Shown here one piece after another: positions 36,101 through 46,859 of a stretch of DNA of 64,000 bases. The position numbers and the translations under genes were made by a program. The stretch's first letter is position 1. The number at the start of each line of letters is the position of its first letter. Source of the DNA: Macrostomum hystrix (lineage: Eukaryota > Platyhelminthes > Macrostomidae); contig CATNEN010000001.1 in NCBI GenBank assembly GCA_950097015.1, forward strand, positions 21,505,501-21,569,500, in the 5' to 3' direction. The notes beneath the pieces are model-generated. The model made no database searches. It saw only the letters and a list, made by a program, of their open reading frames with translations, and was not told the DNA's origin.

Positions 36101-36618
36101 ACAGGTTGCTATGACCAATTTAAGCGTAACAGGTTGCTATGACCAATTTAAGTGGAAAAAGTTCCTATGACAAATTTAAGCGTAACAGGTTCCTATGACC
36201 AACCGTTGAATGATAGACTCCTATGAGTACTTATGCAATCACGGACCCGTTTGAAAAATCGTAGGATCACATGGTTCTAATGATCAATTTGATAATCATG
36301 GGTTCCAACGACCAATTTTCGAATCGTGGAATCATTCAAAATTCGAAACCACAGAGTCCTATGATCAATTATAAACTCATTATGATCAATTATAATAAAT
36401 GATAATTTAGCGAGCAAGCACATTATTGTACATAATCTGGACAAGGTCATTTCAAGGTCATTAGCAACTGTCTCTTGATTCCAGTGGACCACATTGTGAT
36501 GCAATTCGGCCGTATCTCTGATGACCTGTTCACAATGGACTTCGCCTATCCGCTCTGCCCCCTGCAAGCATTCGGCATCGCCTTGTCATCATTCGACAGC
36601 AAGCTGGCCTGCGAATGA
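26227..36618 (+). CDS. Tubby-family protein (6 exon positions, one duplicated)
   Basis: Exons: 26227-26509, 27147-27469, then 28467-28670 (3a) and/or 29957-30505 (3b), then 31832-32453, 35656-35739 and 36485-36618. All junctions are GT/AG with closing phases. The product is 549 aa with 3a, 664 aa with 3b, 732 aa with both. The N-terminus has the tubby-like basic helix [20 protein letters not shown] and ERAPLL. The last three exons form the full tubby C-terminal barrel: [39 protein letters not shown] (the phosphoinositide-binding Lys/Arg region is kept), [39 protein letters not shown] and terminal [10 protein letters not shown], as in vertebrate TUB. Tubby proteins bind PI(4,5)P2 and deliver membrane cargo to cilia. 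The linker is low-complexity and polyglutamine-rich. I give no specific symbol because TUB, TULP1, TULP2 and TULP3 share these motifs. Confidence 0.92.
26548..26828 (+). mobile_element. tRNA-derived SINE family B in tubby intron 1
   Basis: The head GGTGAGTGGATCAGCGGCTA with CTGCCTCACTTTCCAATGG and box-B-like CTGGTTCGTTCC is followed by a GC-rich body and a terminal AATTAAGTAAAAAAAG tail. The body differs from family A. Confidence 0.7.
27675..27998 (+). mobile_element. tRNA-derived SINE family A in tubby intron 2
   Basis: Same head (GGTGAGTGGCAGAGC, GCCTCTCACACCAAGGTCCC) and body (CTGACGACAAGAAAGTCAGG, GCAGATGTACACACCTGT) as the copies at 20.6 and 47.5 kb, ending in AATTATGTGCCATTGCC. A TG-rich stretch near 27895-27930 is expanded relative to the other copies. 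Confidence 0.85.
28005..28215 (+). mobile_element. Third SINE-like element (family C) in tubby intron 2
   Basis: Contains a box-B-like GGGGTTCGATTCC and the palindromic CAGTCCATGGACTG. The latter also appears at about 6700 and 20513 in other contexts, next to GAACAGCCGTACGCAGCC or similar. Directly abuts the SINE A copy. Probably a tRNA-related retroposon or its 3' half. Confidence 0.55.
28467..28670 (+). other. Tubby linker exon 3a (copy 1 of a duplicated exon)
   Basis: Acceptor GCTCAGCAG before 28467 and donor-like GAG/GTGTCT at 28671, 204 nt, phase 0 at both ends. It encodes a short glutamine run and then [20 protein letters not shown] and [16 protein letters not shown], the same 37-residue stretch as exon 3b. 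The donor is weak: GTGTCT rather than GTGAGT. Confidence 0.7.
29773..29830 (+). pseudogene. Possible decayed remnant of the duplicated tubby exon
   Basis: GCTGCTGCTGCAGTTGAGGAG resembles the 3' part of exon 3b (GCAGCTGCAGTTGAGGAG), but the upstream conserved stretch is absent and stops follow. It may mark an intermediate of the exon duplication; the match is short and partly simple-sequence. Confidence 0.3.
29957..30505 (+). other. Tubby linker exon 3b (copy 2, with coding minisatellite)
   Basis: 549 nt, phase 0/0, acceptor TATGCAACAG and donor-like GAG/GTGTCA. The first about 350 nt encode polyglutamine blocks separated by PNEQQE (an in-exon tandem repeat), followed by the same conserved 37-residue module as exon 3a and an acidic end. 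In 30330-30440 nearly all nucleotide differences from 3a are silent. Confidence 0.72.
29975..30302. repeat. Coding CAG-rich tandem repeat in tubby exon 3b
   Basis: Alternating (CAG)n runs and CCAAATGAACAACAAGAG segments. It keeps all three plus frames and several minus frames open, so the overlapping open frames are shadows; only the Gln/PNEQQE frame continues into conserved tubby linker sequence. Confidence 0.9.
31312..31635. repeat. (GAGT)n-type array in tubby intron 3
   Basis: Tetranucleotide GAGT/GTGA runs with GACT and GGGTGAGC interruptions in a rough 28-40-bp higher order. In the sense orientation it contains many GTGAGT and GTGAGC hexamers, which are perfect 5' splice-site cores. Confidence 0.93.
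32483..33130. repeat. 17-bp minisatellite at the start of tubby intron 4
   Basis: About 38 units of CTGAAATCCCAAACTCG with GAGATCCC and GAATTCG variants. It starts about 30 bp after the donor at 32454. Period 17 gives a 17-residue periodic open frame on the minus strand, not a gene. Confidence 0.95.
33893..35277. repeat. 20-bp minisatellite in tubby intron 4
   Basis: About 69 units of GAGTGACAGAATGGATTGTA. Variants GGGTTGTA, GGATGGTA and GGATTTTA change state in blocks. It shares its intron with the 17-bp array, separated by about 760 bp of unique DNA. Confidence 0.95.
35760..36205. repeat. 28-bp minisatellite in tubby intron 5
   Basis: About 15 units of 28 bp with CGTAACAGGTTCCTATGACC and AATTTAAG. 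It begins about 20 bp after the donor at 35740, and the right end decays into single-copy sequence. Confidence 0.94.
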
Positions 36619-38020
36619 TACCCCTCTCTGTGTGGACTCGAGCTTGCGACCACACGGCATCTCAACCTATAATCTTAGTTTGTAAAAACAGACTAGGAAA
36701 ACTGTGACATGGTTACTTGATATAATTGTTATAATTAGTTTTTACATGAGCTTTTTAATTTGAAGTGGCCCAACTGTTTTGTTTGATTTCATGCATAAAG
36801 TAGATCTTACTTCGATAACTTTGAAGTATTGATTTTAGTTTTCGATTTTTTGCAGCAGACGTCCTTTTGTCCGTTTTTTCAATTTATAATTAACCGCCCA
36901 TAAAGTATGAAGTAAAAGTGCAACGATCTATGAGAATCTTTCTCCCGATCGGATTGTTTTATCTTAAATGAACATTGCTTTTCCCATTCATCTGTGCAAT
37001 TTACAAACATGTAATTTTAGTATGTACAACAAAAAACCCGATAGAATAATACATGTCAACAGCTGAATGAAAGTACATATGTGTCTCTCCTGTTTAATAT
37101 ACAGCTTAGGAAGTGTATATATAATTCTATACATTCACACTAAGTCATTTTTATCATCGCATCAGCTGCTGCACTTCTCTTTGCTGACTTCTTTGTGATT
37201 AGTTTTTGTTTTTTTAAGTTAATTCTGAAGCGGATGAACGAGTAAAATATAATGGAAGATTTTTTACGCAATCGAAACTTTTTCCTAAAAAGATTTATAA
37301 AGATTTTGGTTTGGAGAGATTCAACTTATACTCGTAGACAGCAGAAAGTTTCAAATTTCTGTTCTGAAAATTTTCGTTTTTGAAATATTTTAACATACGA
37401 TCCGTACAGCACTACTTATTAGTAGGCGAGTAATGTAAATGCATAGATATTTTAGTAATTGTTTAGACTCGCATAAACTATCTGCGGATCGATACTCACA
37501 AGGGGTCGGGTCATTTGGCAAACTAAATGAGCACTTTATAGCCATCGTTTTGAGTCCTTTAGTTTTGAGTCCTAACCAAAGTTAAGTTTACAAAAGCTAC
37601 TTTTAGTATTTTCTTTACTTTCTCTTAATTTCTCTTTTTAGATATTAGACTTTTAATGGCTTCAAGAAACACAAGGTATAGGCATTGTATTGTTCAATGC
37701 TAGTCGACACGCAGAAAATACTTTAATTAAGAAATGAAGCAGCAGCAGCAGCCATACAATGGCCTAGGCTATTCTTGCTAGTTAAAAAAAACTTCACCGC
37801 CTGTTGAATACCTGAATACCTGCAGCTTACCTGAGTCTGAGCAGGTATTGTACAGTGTAGAGCCAAGAGCTAGCACAATTATGTTGAGTGCCGATAAGAC
37901 TGATAAAAAGAGCAGAGACTCATTCTGTGCTCAACTATTCTTCTGTTTAAATGGATCCAAGGCCAGTGTAGCCTATTGCCTATTTGTGCTAAATCAAATC
38001 GAATTCAAGTTTAACAGAAA
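36619..38020. other. Tubby 3' flank and promoter side of the coiled-coil gene
   Basis: About 1.4 kb of AT-rich single-copy DNA. No perfect AATAAA close to the tubby stop was noted. The right end has TTTAACAG three bases before the next start codon, an acceptor-like context. Confidence 0.45.
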
Positions 38021-41000
38021 ATGAACGAGTCAAGCTCACCAGCTGAAGCCGAGGACTCAGCTGACAACCGACTCAGACAGTTGAAAGCATGTCTGAGCAT
38101 CATTGCCAAGAATGTGCCTGTGTCTGACGAGTTGTTGCAACTGCTGCAGGCTTCAGGGAATGGCGAGAGAACAATGTCTGGACGACAGCAGGAAGGCCAC
38201 CCGGTTGACGACGGTGCGAGGTCGGCTGGAAAGACAGGAGCTGTGAGTTTAGATCCTCAGACTTTTTTCAGCCCACTCAGATACTGGTCTTTCCCAAACG
38301 TCAGGTCTGTCAATCTCACACTCAAATGTATCAATCGAACGATGTTTGTCTTATCAATCTCGATGTCAATCTTATCAATCTCGATGTCTATCTTATCAAT
38401 CTCGATATAAATCTTTTCAATCCTAATGTAAATCTTATTTATCTCAATCTTATCAATCTCGATGTCAATCTTATCAATCTCGATGTCAATCTTATCTATC
38501 TCGATGTCAATCTTATCAATCTCGATGTCTATCTTATCAATCTCGATGTCAATCTTATTAATCTCTTTGTCAATCTTATCAGTCCTTACTGTCAATCTCG
38601 TCTTTCTCACTGTCAATCTTATAAATATCATTGTATAGTATTAATCTTACTCTTTGTCATCTTTACAATTTAGATATTGATGCTAATCGCATCAGTTTAA
38701 TTGATATTTAGAAAAATACAAAATCATTAAATAACAGTTTCTGCCAAAAATGGAATACTTTTTTCATGTCTTTAGAATTCATAAATGAACAATTATTTCA
38801 TGACTTAAACGTAGTTCTTTTTTTCCGCGAAATTCGATTCTCAAACAGAGAACCGGGTCTCTACGACGGTCGCAGTCTGAGCAGCACCTGTTTGTTGGCA
38901 TGGCAACGCTGGAATTGGATCGGCTTCAACAAGTGGCCAACTGCCTTCGGATAGCTGGGCACCCGCTGATGTGTGAGCTGCTGCAGCAGACTGGTAAACA
39001 GGCCTGTCCTAAACTGGCTTTAAATGCTGAAAGATTCCCTTTGCTGTGTTCATGTTTACTCAACCAGCCTGCTCCCCTAGGATTTGAGCAGGTATAATTG
39101 AGCCGCCCAGATTTCTTCCCTTTGTTGCTGTCCCTCCGTCTGAAATTTCCTGCCCACCTAGAAGCCGGGCGTCAAACAAAAGTCTGGAGTTGAAGTCAAA
39201 CCCTCCTTCCAGTGTCCTCGATCAAGAGCCTAGACCAAGGGGCTACTGAACAGACTGAAGCACTGCTGTTCGGCACCGGTCAGCTGCCCAAGTCCTTGGC
39301 CGACTGCCTCGCCGACTCGCCCGAAGCTCAGGCGGAGCTCGCCGAGCTGCTGTCAGAGCGCCGCCTGCTGGTCTGGTGCCGGGAATCGCTGTTCGACCCG
39401 GCCGGAGCCGACGTTATGAGCCTGCGCCGCCAGCACGCCGAGGAGTCCTGGCGAGCTGCCAGGGAGCTTCGAGAGAGGACGGCCGCGGTCACCGAGCTGC
39501 AGACTAAGGTGCCATTGTGGGCATTGGTCGGCTGATGGACTGCGTGACACTATTTTGATAGACTGTGTGACAGTGGTTTGATAGACTGTGTGACAGTGGT
39601 TTGATGGACTGTGTGACAGTGGTTTGATGGACTGTGTGACAGTGGTTTGATAGACTGTGTGACGGTGGTTTGATAGACTGTGACAGTGGTTTGATAGACT
39701 GTGACAGTGGTTTGATAGACTGTGTGACAGTGGTTTGATAGACTGTGTGACAGTGGTTTGATAGACTGTGTGACAGTGGTTTGATGGACTGTGTGACGGT
39801 GGTTTGATAGACTGTGTGACAGTGATTTGATGGACTGTGTGACAGTGGTTCGATAGACTGTGTGACAGTGGTTCGATAGACTGTGTGACAGTGGTTTGAT
39901 AGACTGTGTGACAGTGGTTTGATAGACTGTGTGACGGTGGTTTGATAGACTGTGTGACGGTGGTTTGATAGACTGTGTGACAGTGGTTTGATAGACTGTG
40001 TGACGGTGGTTTGATAGACTGTGTGACAGTGGTTTGATAGACTGTGACAGTGGTTTGATAGACTGTGTGACAGTGGTTTGATAGACTGTGTGACAGTGGT
40101 TTGATAGACTGTGTGACAGTGGTTTGATAGACTGTGTGACAGTGGTTTGATAGACTGTGACAGTGGTTTGATAGACTGTGTGAAAGTGGTTTGATAGACT
40201 GTGTGACGGTGGTTTGATAGACTGTGTGACAGTGGTTTGATAGACTGTGTGACAGTGGTTTGATAGACTGTGTGACGGTGGTTTGATAGACTGTGTGACA
40301 GTGGTTTGATAGACTGTGTGACAGTGGTTTGATAGACTGTGTGACAGTGGTTTGATAGACTGTGTGACGGTGGTTGATAGTCTGTGTGACAGTGGTTTGA
40401 TAGACTGTGTGACAGTGGTTTGATAGACTGTGTGACGGTGGTTTGATAGACTGTGTGACAGTGGTTTGATAGACTGTGTGACGGTGGTTGATAGACTGTG
40501 TGACAGTGGTTTGATAGACTGTGTGACAGTGGTTTGATAGAATGTGTGACAGTGGTTTGATAGACTGTGTGACAGTGGTTTGATAGACTGTGTGACAGTG
40601 GTTTGATAGACTGTGTGACAGTGGTTTGATGGACTGTGTGACGGTGGTTTGATAGACTGTGTGACAGTGGTTTGATGGACTGTGTGACAGTGGTTTGATG
40701 GACTGTGTGACAGTGGTTTGATGGACTGTGTGACAGTGGTTTGATGGACTGTGTGACAGTGGTTTGATAGACTGTGACAGTGGTTTGATAGACTGTGACA
40801 GTGGTTTGATAGACTGTGTGACAGTGGTTTGATAGACTGTGTGACAGTGGTTTGATAGACTGTGTGACAGTGGTTTGATAGACTGTGTGACAGTGGTTTG
40901 ATAGACTGTGTGACAGTGGTTTGATAGACTGTGTGACAGTGGTTTGATAGACTGTGACAGTGGTTTGATAGACTGTGTGACAGTGGTTTGATAGACTGTG

Positions 41001-42253
41001 ACAGTGGTTTGATAGACTGTGACAGTGGTTTGATAGACTGTGTGACAGTGGTTTGATAGACTGTGACAGTGGTTTGATAGACTGTGTGACAGTGGTTTGA
41101 TAGACTGTGTTAATGCCATTAATTGTTCGATCTATCAGACTGATCAGTTGTCTGGTCATAACTCTTCAATCGATCATTTCAGTTGTCAGCAGCGGAGGTG
41201 GCTCTATCGAACCGAGATGAGACCATCGCTCAGCTGGAGTCTCGTCTCTCCGCACTGGCAGCAGCAGCCGGAGCTGCCGAGGCTGTCGACGAGCTGAAAC
41301 GCCAGATGGAGGTGTCGCGGCGGCACCAGGCAGCCAGCGAGAGTCAGGCCCAGCGAGTCACCACTCGCCTGGAGGCCTACTGTGCAGCTTTCGACATTTT
41401 AGTGGCCGAAACGCGCCAATTTGAAACCGAAGCCGCAGAACTTCTGCCACCGTTGCAATCGCCGAATTCAACAACAGAAGCCGAGAATCACGCAGCTACG
41501 AACGGCAGCTTCGTTGAGAATCTTCGACAGGAGCTGGACGATTCGCATCGACTGGCGTCGTTTCAGTCCTACTTTAGCAACCGGTTCCTAGCAGTCTGGC
41601 GCTCTCTGCTAGACGAACGACGCCAGCTGGTGCAGCTGGCCCAGAGTCTGGCTGCCAGTGACCACGCCGATGATGCCAACGAAGACTCGCAGTTTCAGCC
41701 GGACGAGCCGCTGGCTGGCGAAATCGCTCGACTCATTGCACGCCAGTCTGAGGAGAACTCGCTCCTGACTGCCCGACATCGTCTGCTATTGAAGGTCCTG
41801 GACGATAATAGCGTGACGGCGGAATCGGCAGCCGATGATGAGCTGGTGGCAGCGGTGGGATCGCTGCGGCAACAGCTGGCTGAGCGAGACCGGCGCATCG
41901 CCAGCCTCACAAAAGCATCTGGTTCAACCGCTCAAGTTGGGTCGCCTTCGCCGCCTCCGCAGCCGCCGCGTCGCTCAGCGGCTGTCGCCCGAGCCTGGGA
42001 CGAGGTTGCACCGGAGCTCGGGGGGAGCGGCAACTCCAGCGGCGATCTCAAGCGCTACTCGGTGCTGCCGGAAATCCAGTCGGCGTCGAGCACCGGCGGT
42101 GGTCAGAATCGCAGGTTGTCGATGAACGGAGGCGGCTCGGCCGGCGGAGTCATTCCGCACAGCCATCGCAAAGCCACCAGACGGGAGAGCAATGCGAAGA
42201 AGCGCGAGCCGCCCGGCAAGCCGCTGCCAGCGAATGTGGTGTCGCTGACTTAG
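38021..42253 (+). CDS. Unidentified coiled-coil protein (4 exons)
   Basis: Exons 38021-38242, 38849-38993, 39213-39508 and 41183-42253, all GT/AG with closing phases, give 577 aa. I do not recognise the family. Residues about 1-75 are polar with a helix (LRQLKACLSIIAKNVPVSDE). Exon 2 begins with a basic, Ser-rich RTGSLRRSQSEQHL. From exon 2 to about the middle of exon 4 the sequence is heptad-type coiled coil (LERDR-like patterns, AELAELLSERRLL, LESRLSALAAAAG, LVAAVGSLRQQLAERDRRIA). The last 110 or so residues are low-complexity, Pro/Ser/Gly-rich and basic (PPPQPPRRS; RKATRRESNAKKREPP). A cytoskeletal or centrosomal scaffold is plausible but is inference. The ATG at 38021 sits three bases after TTTAACAG, which looks like a (trans-)splice acceptor. 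Poly(A) signals AATAAA lie at 42389-42394 and 42626-42631. Introns 1 and 3 hold different tandem arrays. Confidence 0.8.
38335..38625. repeat. 21-bp minisatellite in coiled-coil gene intron 1
   Basis: Units of TCTTATCAATCTCGATGTCAA, about 13 with decay at the ends. Because the period is 21, both a plus- and a minus-strand frame stay open. Confidence 0.9.
39533..41112. repeat. 23-bp minisatellite filling coiled-coil gene intron 3
   Basis: About 69 units of 23 bp, GTGTGACAGTGGTTTGATAG plus ACT, with a recurrent 21-bp short form lacking one GT and with GACGG and GATGG variants. It starts about 25 bp after the donor at 39509 and ends about 70 bp before the acceptor. The mix of 23- and 21-bp units leaves long minus-strand open frames that are artefacts. 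Confidence 0.95.
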
Positions 42254-42952
42254 TCCCTGACGAGAAACTGACACCACAAATGGCTTGCCGGTTGCTCCCC
42301 TTGCAGATTATAATTCACGAACATATCTATCAATATTTATGCTTTTAAACCAGCTACTAACATTCTTTGTTAACGTTCAAACAAGGTGAATAAATTAACT
42401 ATATTTACACTCGTATGTTTGTATAATTGCAAATATAAAATATTTATATTTACTTTATAATGGTAGTTAAAATTAGTTTCAACAAACCGTTTCCAAATAC
42501 GCTCGTATTGAGAATATTTGAAGCAACTTTTTGACAAAACTACCCGAGTTTTTATCGTTGGAGTGTTCTACTTTTAGGCGTTCCTTTTGTAGTCTATTTA
42601 GGCTTTAAAATTTCTTTAAGTGTACAATAAAAATTTCATAACGTGTACTGTATAAAAAAGCAAGCTTTTTTTCAGGGGGATCAACTTAAAGTGAATTAAA
42701 AGTTTATGCTACTCGTACTCATAGATTAGAAAAAGCGCCATCACCATGTGTAGTTTGGACCAATCAGCAGTTCATGGACTGTGTTGCTGGGCAGTAATAT
42801 AAAAATCAAACTTTTAAATTGAAAGTCATGCACTTGCGTAGTTTTCTGAAACTTTCTCTGTATGTTTGTCACCTCTTAGACTAGGACAGGAATTTCTCGA
42901 GCAGTTATTGTCAACACTAATCATGCACCTTAGTGAAGGTGACATCATGCCA
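42254..42952. other. Convergent 3' region between coiled-coil gene and innexin
   Basis: Two convergent genes end here about 700 bp apart. AT-rich, with AATAAA signals for the plus-strand gene at 42389 and 42626. No clear minus-strand AATAAA found. Confidence 0.5.
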
Positions 42953-45549
42953 TCAGCCGTAGATATTGATGGCCTCCTGTTGCGGACCAGCCGGCTCTCT
43001 GGAGGGCAGCTGCAGGGTGCCGCTGCCGCTGGGCAGCTTGGACATCTGAATCGGACGGCTCACACTGTCGCTGCTGATTTGCGAGCTGGGCTCACTGTCC
43101 GAATCAGAGCGTCTCTGTCTGAAGTCGCGCCAGACGCACTTCAGTAGTCGGGCAGCGGTGCTCTCATCAGAGTTGGCGGCAATCAGCTGGAACACGAGCA
43201 GGCCGTCCGTGCCCAGACACTTGTCCGTGAACTTCTCCAGGTCGAGCCTGCTCACATCCGGGTCGCTTAGGCGGCTGATAAACGCTCTGCGTTGCCATGG
43301 CAGCAGTAGAGCCGCGAGCCAGCCGAGAGAGTGCAGCACGGTTACTACGGCAACTAGAAGCATCCAGAAGCCGGCGAAGACAAAAATCTTCTCGGTGAAA
43401 ATGTTGATGGCCAACACGCACTGGATTGAGTAGCTGCGAATTCGAGTGTAAGAGAGAGAGACAGTAGTAATGCTTGAGTACACTTGGCATGAATTTTCTA
43501 CCCATGGCAATAGCTTAGGCAAGTAGGCCTTTTAGAAATTGATTTTCCCCTCGGGGAAAGAACGCTGGGGTATTTAGATACCCACTGCCTGCTTCACAAT
43601 GGATCCTAAACCGAATGACCGACTTTCGTGAAAGTCCACCATATGGATCAAACTTAATTGTGGTGGTAATTGTCGTGATAGCTCGTGGTAGTAGCTCGTG
43701 GTAGTAGCTTTTAGTGGTAGCTTGTGGTGGTAGCTCGTGGTGGTAGCTCGTCGAGGTAGCTCGTGGTGGTAATTGTGGTGGTAATTGTGGTAGTAGCTTC
43801 TAGTGGTAGCTTGTGGTGGTCGCTCATGGGACAGCTCACGGTGACTGCTTAAAACTCATACTTTCAAGGAAATCCCATTACCCCACAGGAGATCAGGTTA
43901 GGTAGTGGCCATCATCACAATGGTTCGATGACGATCATATGAAAGAAGCACGCGATTGTTCCGGAAGAAATCGCTGATAAGGTTTTGTTTCAGCTTGTCT
44001 CACCTCTGTCTCAGCCTTGACTCACTTGTTAATGTTGCCGAGTCGACGAATTGAGAAGTCGCAGAACGTCACCCTGGGGAAGTGACCGGATTCGTGCCAC
44101 TCGACTCCCAGCGCCAGGTCGCGAGTCACCGTGAACAGCGAGTCGGTGGCTCGGCCGAAAAATGACGACAGAATGAAGAACTGGGCTAGAGAGTTCACGG
44201 AATACAGCAGCTTGGTGATGAGGTACAGGCAGGTTAGGTAGCTTCGCTGGAAGAAGAAGCTGCCCCTCTCCGAGTCCATCCTGGTGAGGATGTTGGAGCT
44301 CAGCTGGAAGCCGACGCCCTCCAGGTTGTCTCGATTGACGGCGCGGGAGACGATCGAAGTCAAGTCGAGTCCTGCGTCAGGTGACGATTATAACAATTTT
44401 AATCGACGCATAATTTGGCAGGTCCCAGAAGCACACACACCCACATAGATACGCACATTGGTGTACACTCCACTGTAATCTTTGGTATTGGCCCCTCTTG
44501 GCGTAAACTTCTCAGCAAACAACCAGGCACCCAACGGCTGTGGACTCGGCGGGTATTTCACTACATTGTAATTGAAATTCGCACAACAAAAAGTCAAACT
44601 AAATATAAATATGAGCACAAGCTGCCCAAGCCTTCTCTCCGCGGCTCCCACGCGCCGCTGATTCGAGCTCAAGGGATTTTAGAAGTTTGAAACGCCACCT
44701 ATGCTAGTAACACCACACTGCAATCAGATTTTCAATCGAGGACCACTTGAGTAGAAGGACTCGAGACTTTCGATTCGTGGAAAATTATTTGAAAGCCAAA
44801 ATCTTAACCAAAATCTCCAGTTTCATTTCAACCTAATATATCAATTGTGAGCTACGTTTGAGCACTATGATGTTTGCAGGTTGCTCCCCTGATTCACAAG
44901 TAATTAGTGAAGCTGATTCTCAGATGCCCTTTCAGTTATAAATATACGAGAAATATACTCGTACAAAAACTCTCCTATCTCAGTCATGCATTTGTGACGT
45001 CATTTTAAAGAGAAAAACCTTTTTTGTTTGCATCAGGAAAACGACAGTGCCATGGACAGATACAACGGTAAAAAGTCTCAATCAGGTGGCTCAGAATGAA
45101 TAAATGTATACACTGGGCATTTATTAGAGCTAGAAGTATTAGGAGGGCTCACCGCACTTCCAGTTGAACATTCGCCAGACCATCGCTGGCAGGTAGTAAC
45201 AGAAGGCCTGCAGTGTCATCACGTAGGGAATCCACTGATAGTAGCCAATCTCCTGCGTCTTCCTCACCTCGGCGTGCGGCGACAGCTCCTCGGCGTGTGG
45301 CACAAAGTAGGTGTTCTTCACCCAGCAGTAGTCCTCCGCGTACTGGATCCAGGGGTCCTTGAACTCCTGCGGTGTCCAGCATTTCAACGGCTCGCCGACA
45401 ATCTGCTTGGCGCTGAGAATGATGGCAAACATCACCATGATCAGCGCCGTCCAGTACCTGTTCAGCCTGTCCACGAAGTCATCGTCGAGCTTCGAGTCGC
45501 CAGTCAAGTGGTTGAAGCCCTTGATTGTTTCAAACAGTGCGAAATCCAT
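42953..45549 (-). CDS. Innexin (3 exons)
   Basis: Exons (minus): 45153-45549, 44026-44371 and 42953-43433. Junction phases 1 and 2 close, giving 407 aa, the usual innexin length. Four membrane segments: about 34-52, 107-127, 179-204 and 261-290. The innexin signature YYQWIPY is at residues 103-109. Extracellular loop 1 has Cys57 and Cys75 (LKCWTP and YCWVKNTYFVPH), and loop 2 has Cys236 and Cys253 (TFCDFSIRRLG, SIQCVLAINIFTEKIF), the two-plus-two pattern of gap-junction subunits. The C-terminal cytoplasmic tail is Ser-rich. Innexins form invertebrate gap junctions and hemichannels in the plasma membrane. The ATG at 45549 follows a TTTTAG acceptor-like site by about 20 nt. I cannot assign it to a specific innexin subgroup. 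Confidence 0.95.
43660..43835. repeat. Degenerate GTGGTAGCT repeat in innexin intron 2
   Basis: Loose tandem units of AGCTCGTGGTGGT and AATTGTGGTGGT, about 12-18 bp. Much more diverged than other arrays here. Confidence 0.8.
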
Positions 45550-46859
45550 TGCACCGGGCAATTAGCTAAAACCGATCGTAGCTTCAGCAACACTCAGTGG
45601 GCCAGAAATTCGTTAAAACTAGCCGAGACAAGTTGGTGCTTATCTAACGGCCTCTCTGCGTGTACACTTACGGCCCAGTCACGTGTTGAACTCAAACTTC
45701 AACTTTGCTGTGCGCTGGTTAATCTAATCTGCAAGACGTTGCTGAGACTTGAGCAGTTAAGTAAGAGCTCCATACAAACAGCTCGGTTGATTTTGAAAGC
45801 CAAAATGCAGAGTTCATATTTGGCTTAAAAAGGAAAGCGATTAGTCAAAAAGGCCTCATCAAATTAGTTTTACTGTTTGGCCAGAAATATTTTTAATTGA
45901 CAAATGCAACCGCAGTAGGCTGAATGCCCAGTCTTCTTGGCAAAAGCATTTTACTAAAGCGTTTAAATGAAGTGTCATTTTGAAGTAGAGAATGAAGTAC
46001 ATTTTCGGTTCTATAAGGCAAAGACTGTCCTGACTTTTAGATTGTTTGAAGACAGTTGTATTCGATCCAATTTTTGTTTATTTTTTATTTTCACTTTTTG
46101 TGAATTATAAAGCCAAACTTTTCATTCACATAATTCACATGCATGCCGCCCTTTAGCGCAAGCGCAAGTGATTTGCTCTGATTGGCTGGGGGGTTTCACG
46201 TCTGCCCCAGCCAGTCAAGGCCGGGGGTGGGGTTTGTTTACGCATAGTCATACATATAAAGTGTGCGCGCGGACAGGGGAGGCGCCCCACCACCCCAGCT
46301 GATGCCGGTGCACATTTTACAGCTGGTTGGGCTCCGGCACTGGCAAATAAGTGTCTCGTTCAATGACACAAATTGTATCCCCTGTTCTTTGAAGATTCGA
46401 ACTCCCGACTTTTCGGTTAGAAATCCCAAGTCCCAAACCAAAGCACAAGATTGCGAGTCAAATTAATATTATGTCTTGTTTACTGCGACTGCGTGCGTGG
46501 CTGGCGCCGCACGATTGTACAAGCATTCAAGCACACTGGAGTTGTATTCTCTCTGCCCCTCTCAATGGAAGGGTACAATACGCGCTATGTTTTGCGAGAC
46601 AGAAATCCGGACGAAATTTTTGGTATTAAAGAAATGCAAGACTGATATTTTAAGTGTCAAGACGCAATGGCCGCTATTTTTGACACGAAAGTGGCGAATT
46701 CTGCAGCTAAACTCTTATCTATTGTACACTACAAGGTACTGACATCATATAGTCTGCTATGCTTTTCACTACCTTTAGCCAGTTTAGCCAGACTATATAA
46801 TAGACAAGAATGTGACCCAACAAACTATAAAGTATAGCCTGTTTGCAAGAAAAGTACAA
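45550..46859. other. Divergent intergenic region between innexin and ETS gene
   Basis: Divergent 1.3-kb spacer that should hold both promoters. AT-rich apart from a GC-rich retroposon-like segment (46.2-46.45 kb). No other gene seen. Confidence 0.45.
46255..46450 (-). mobile_element. tRNA-related retroposon fragment
   Basis: Read on the minus strand it contains AACCGAAAAGTCGGGAGTTC and GAATC, a box-B-like T-loop, followed by GC-rich body sequence including TGCCGGAGCCCAACCAGC. A distantly similar reverse tRNA-like piece lies near 18120-18180. Family not resolved. Confidence 0.5.

Noticed and set aside
39353-41159. Minus-strand open frames of more than 550 codons over the 23-bp array
   Set aside because: They alternate repeat-encoded peptides in several frames and lie antisense to a well-supported intron of the coiled-coil gene.
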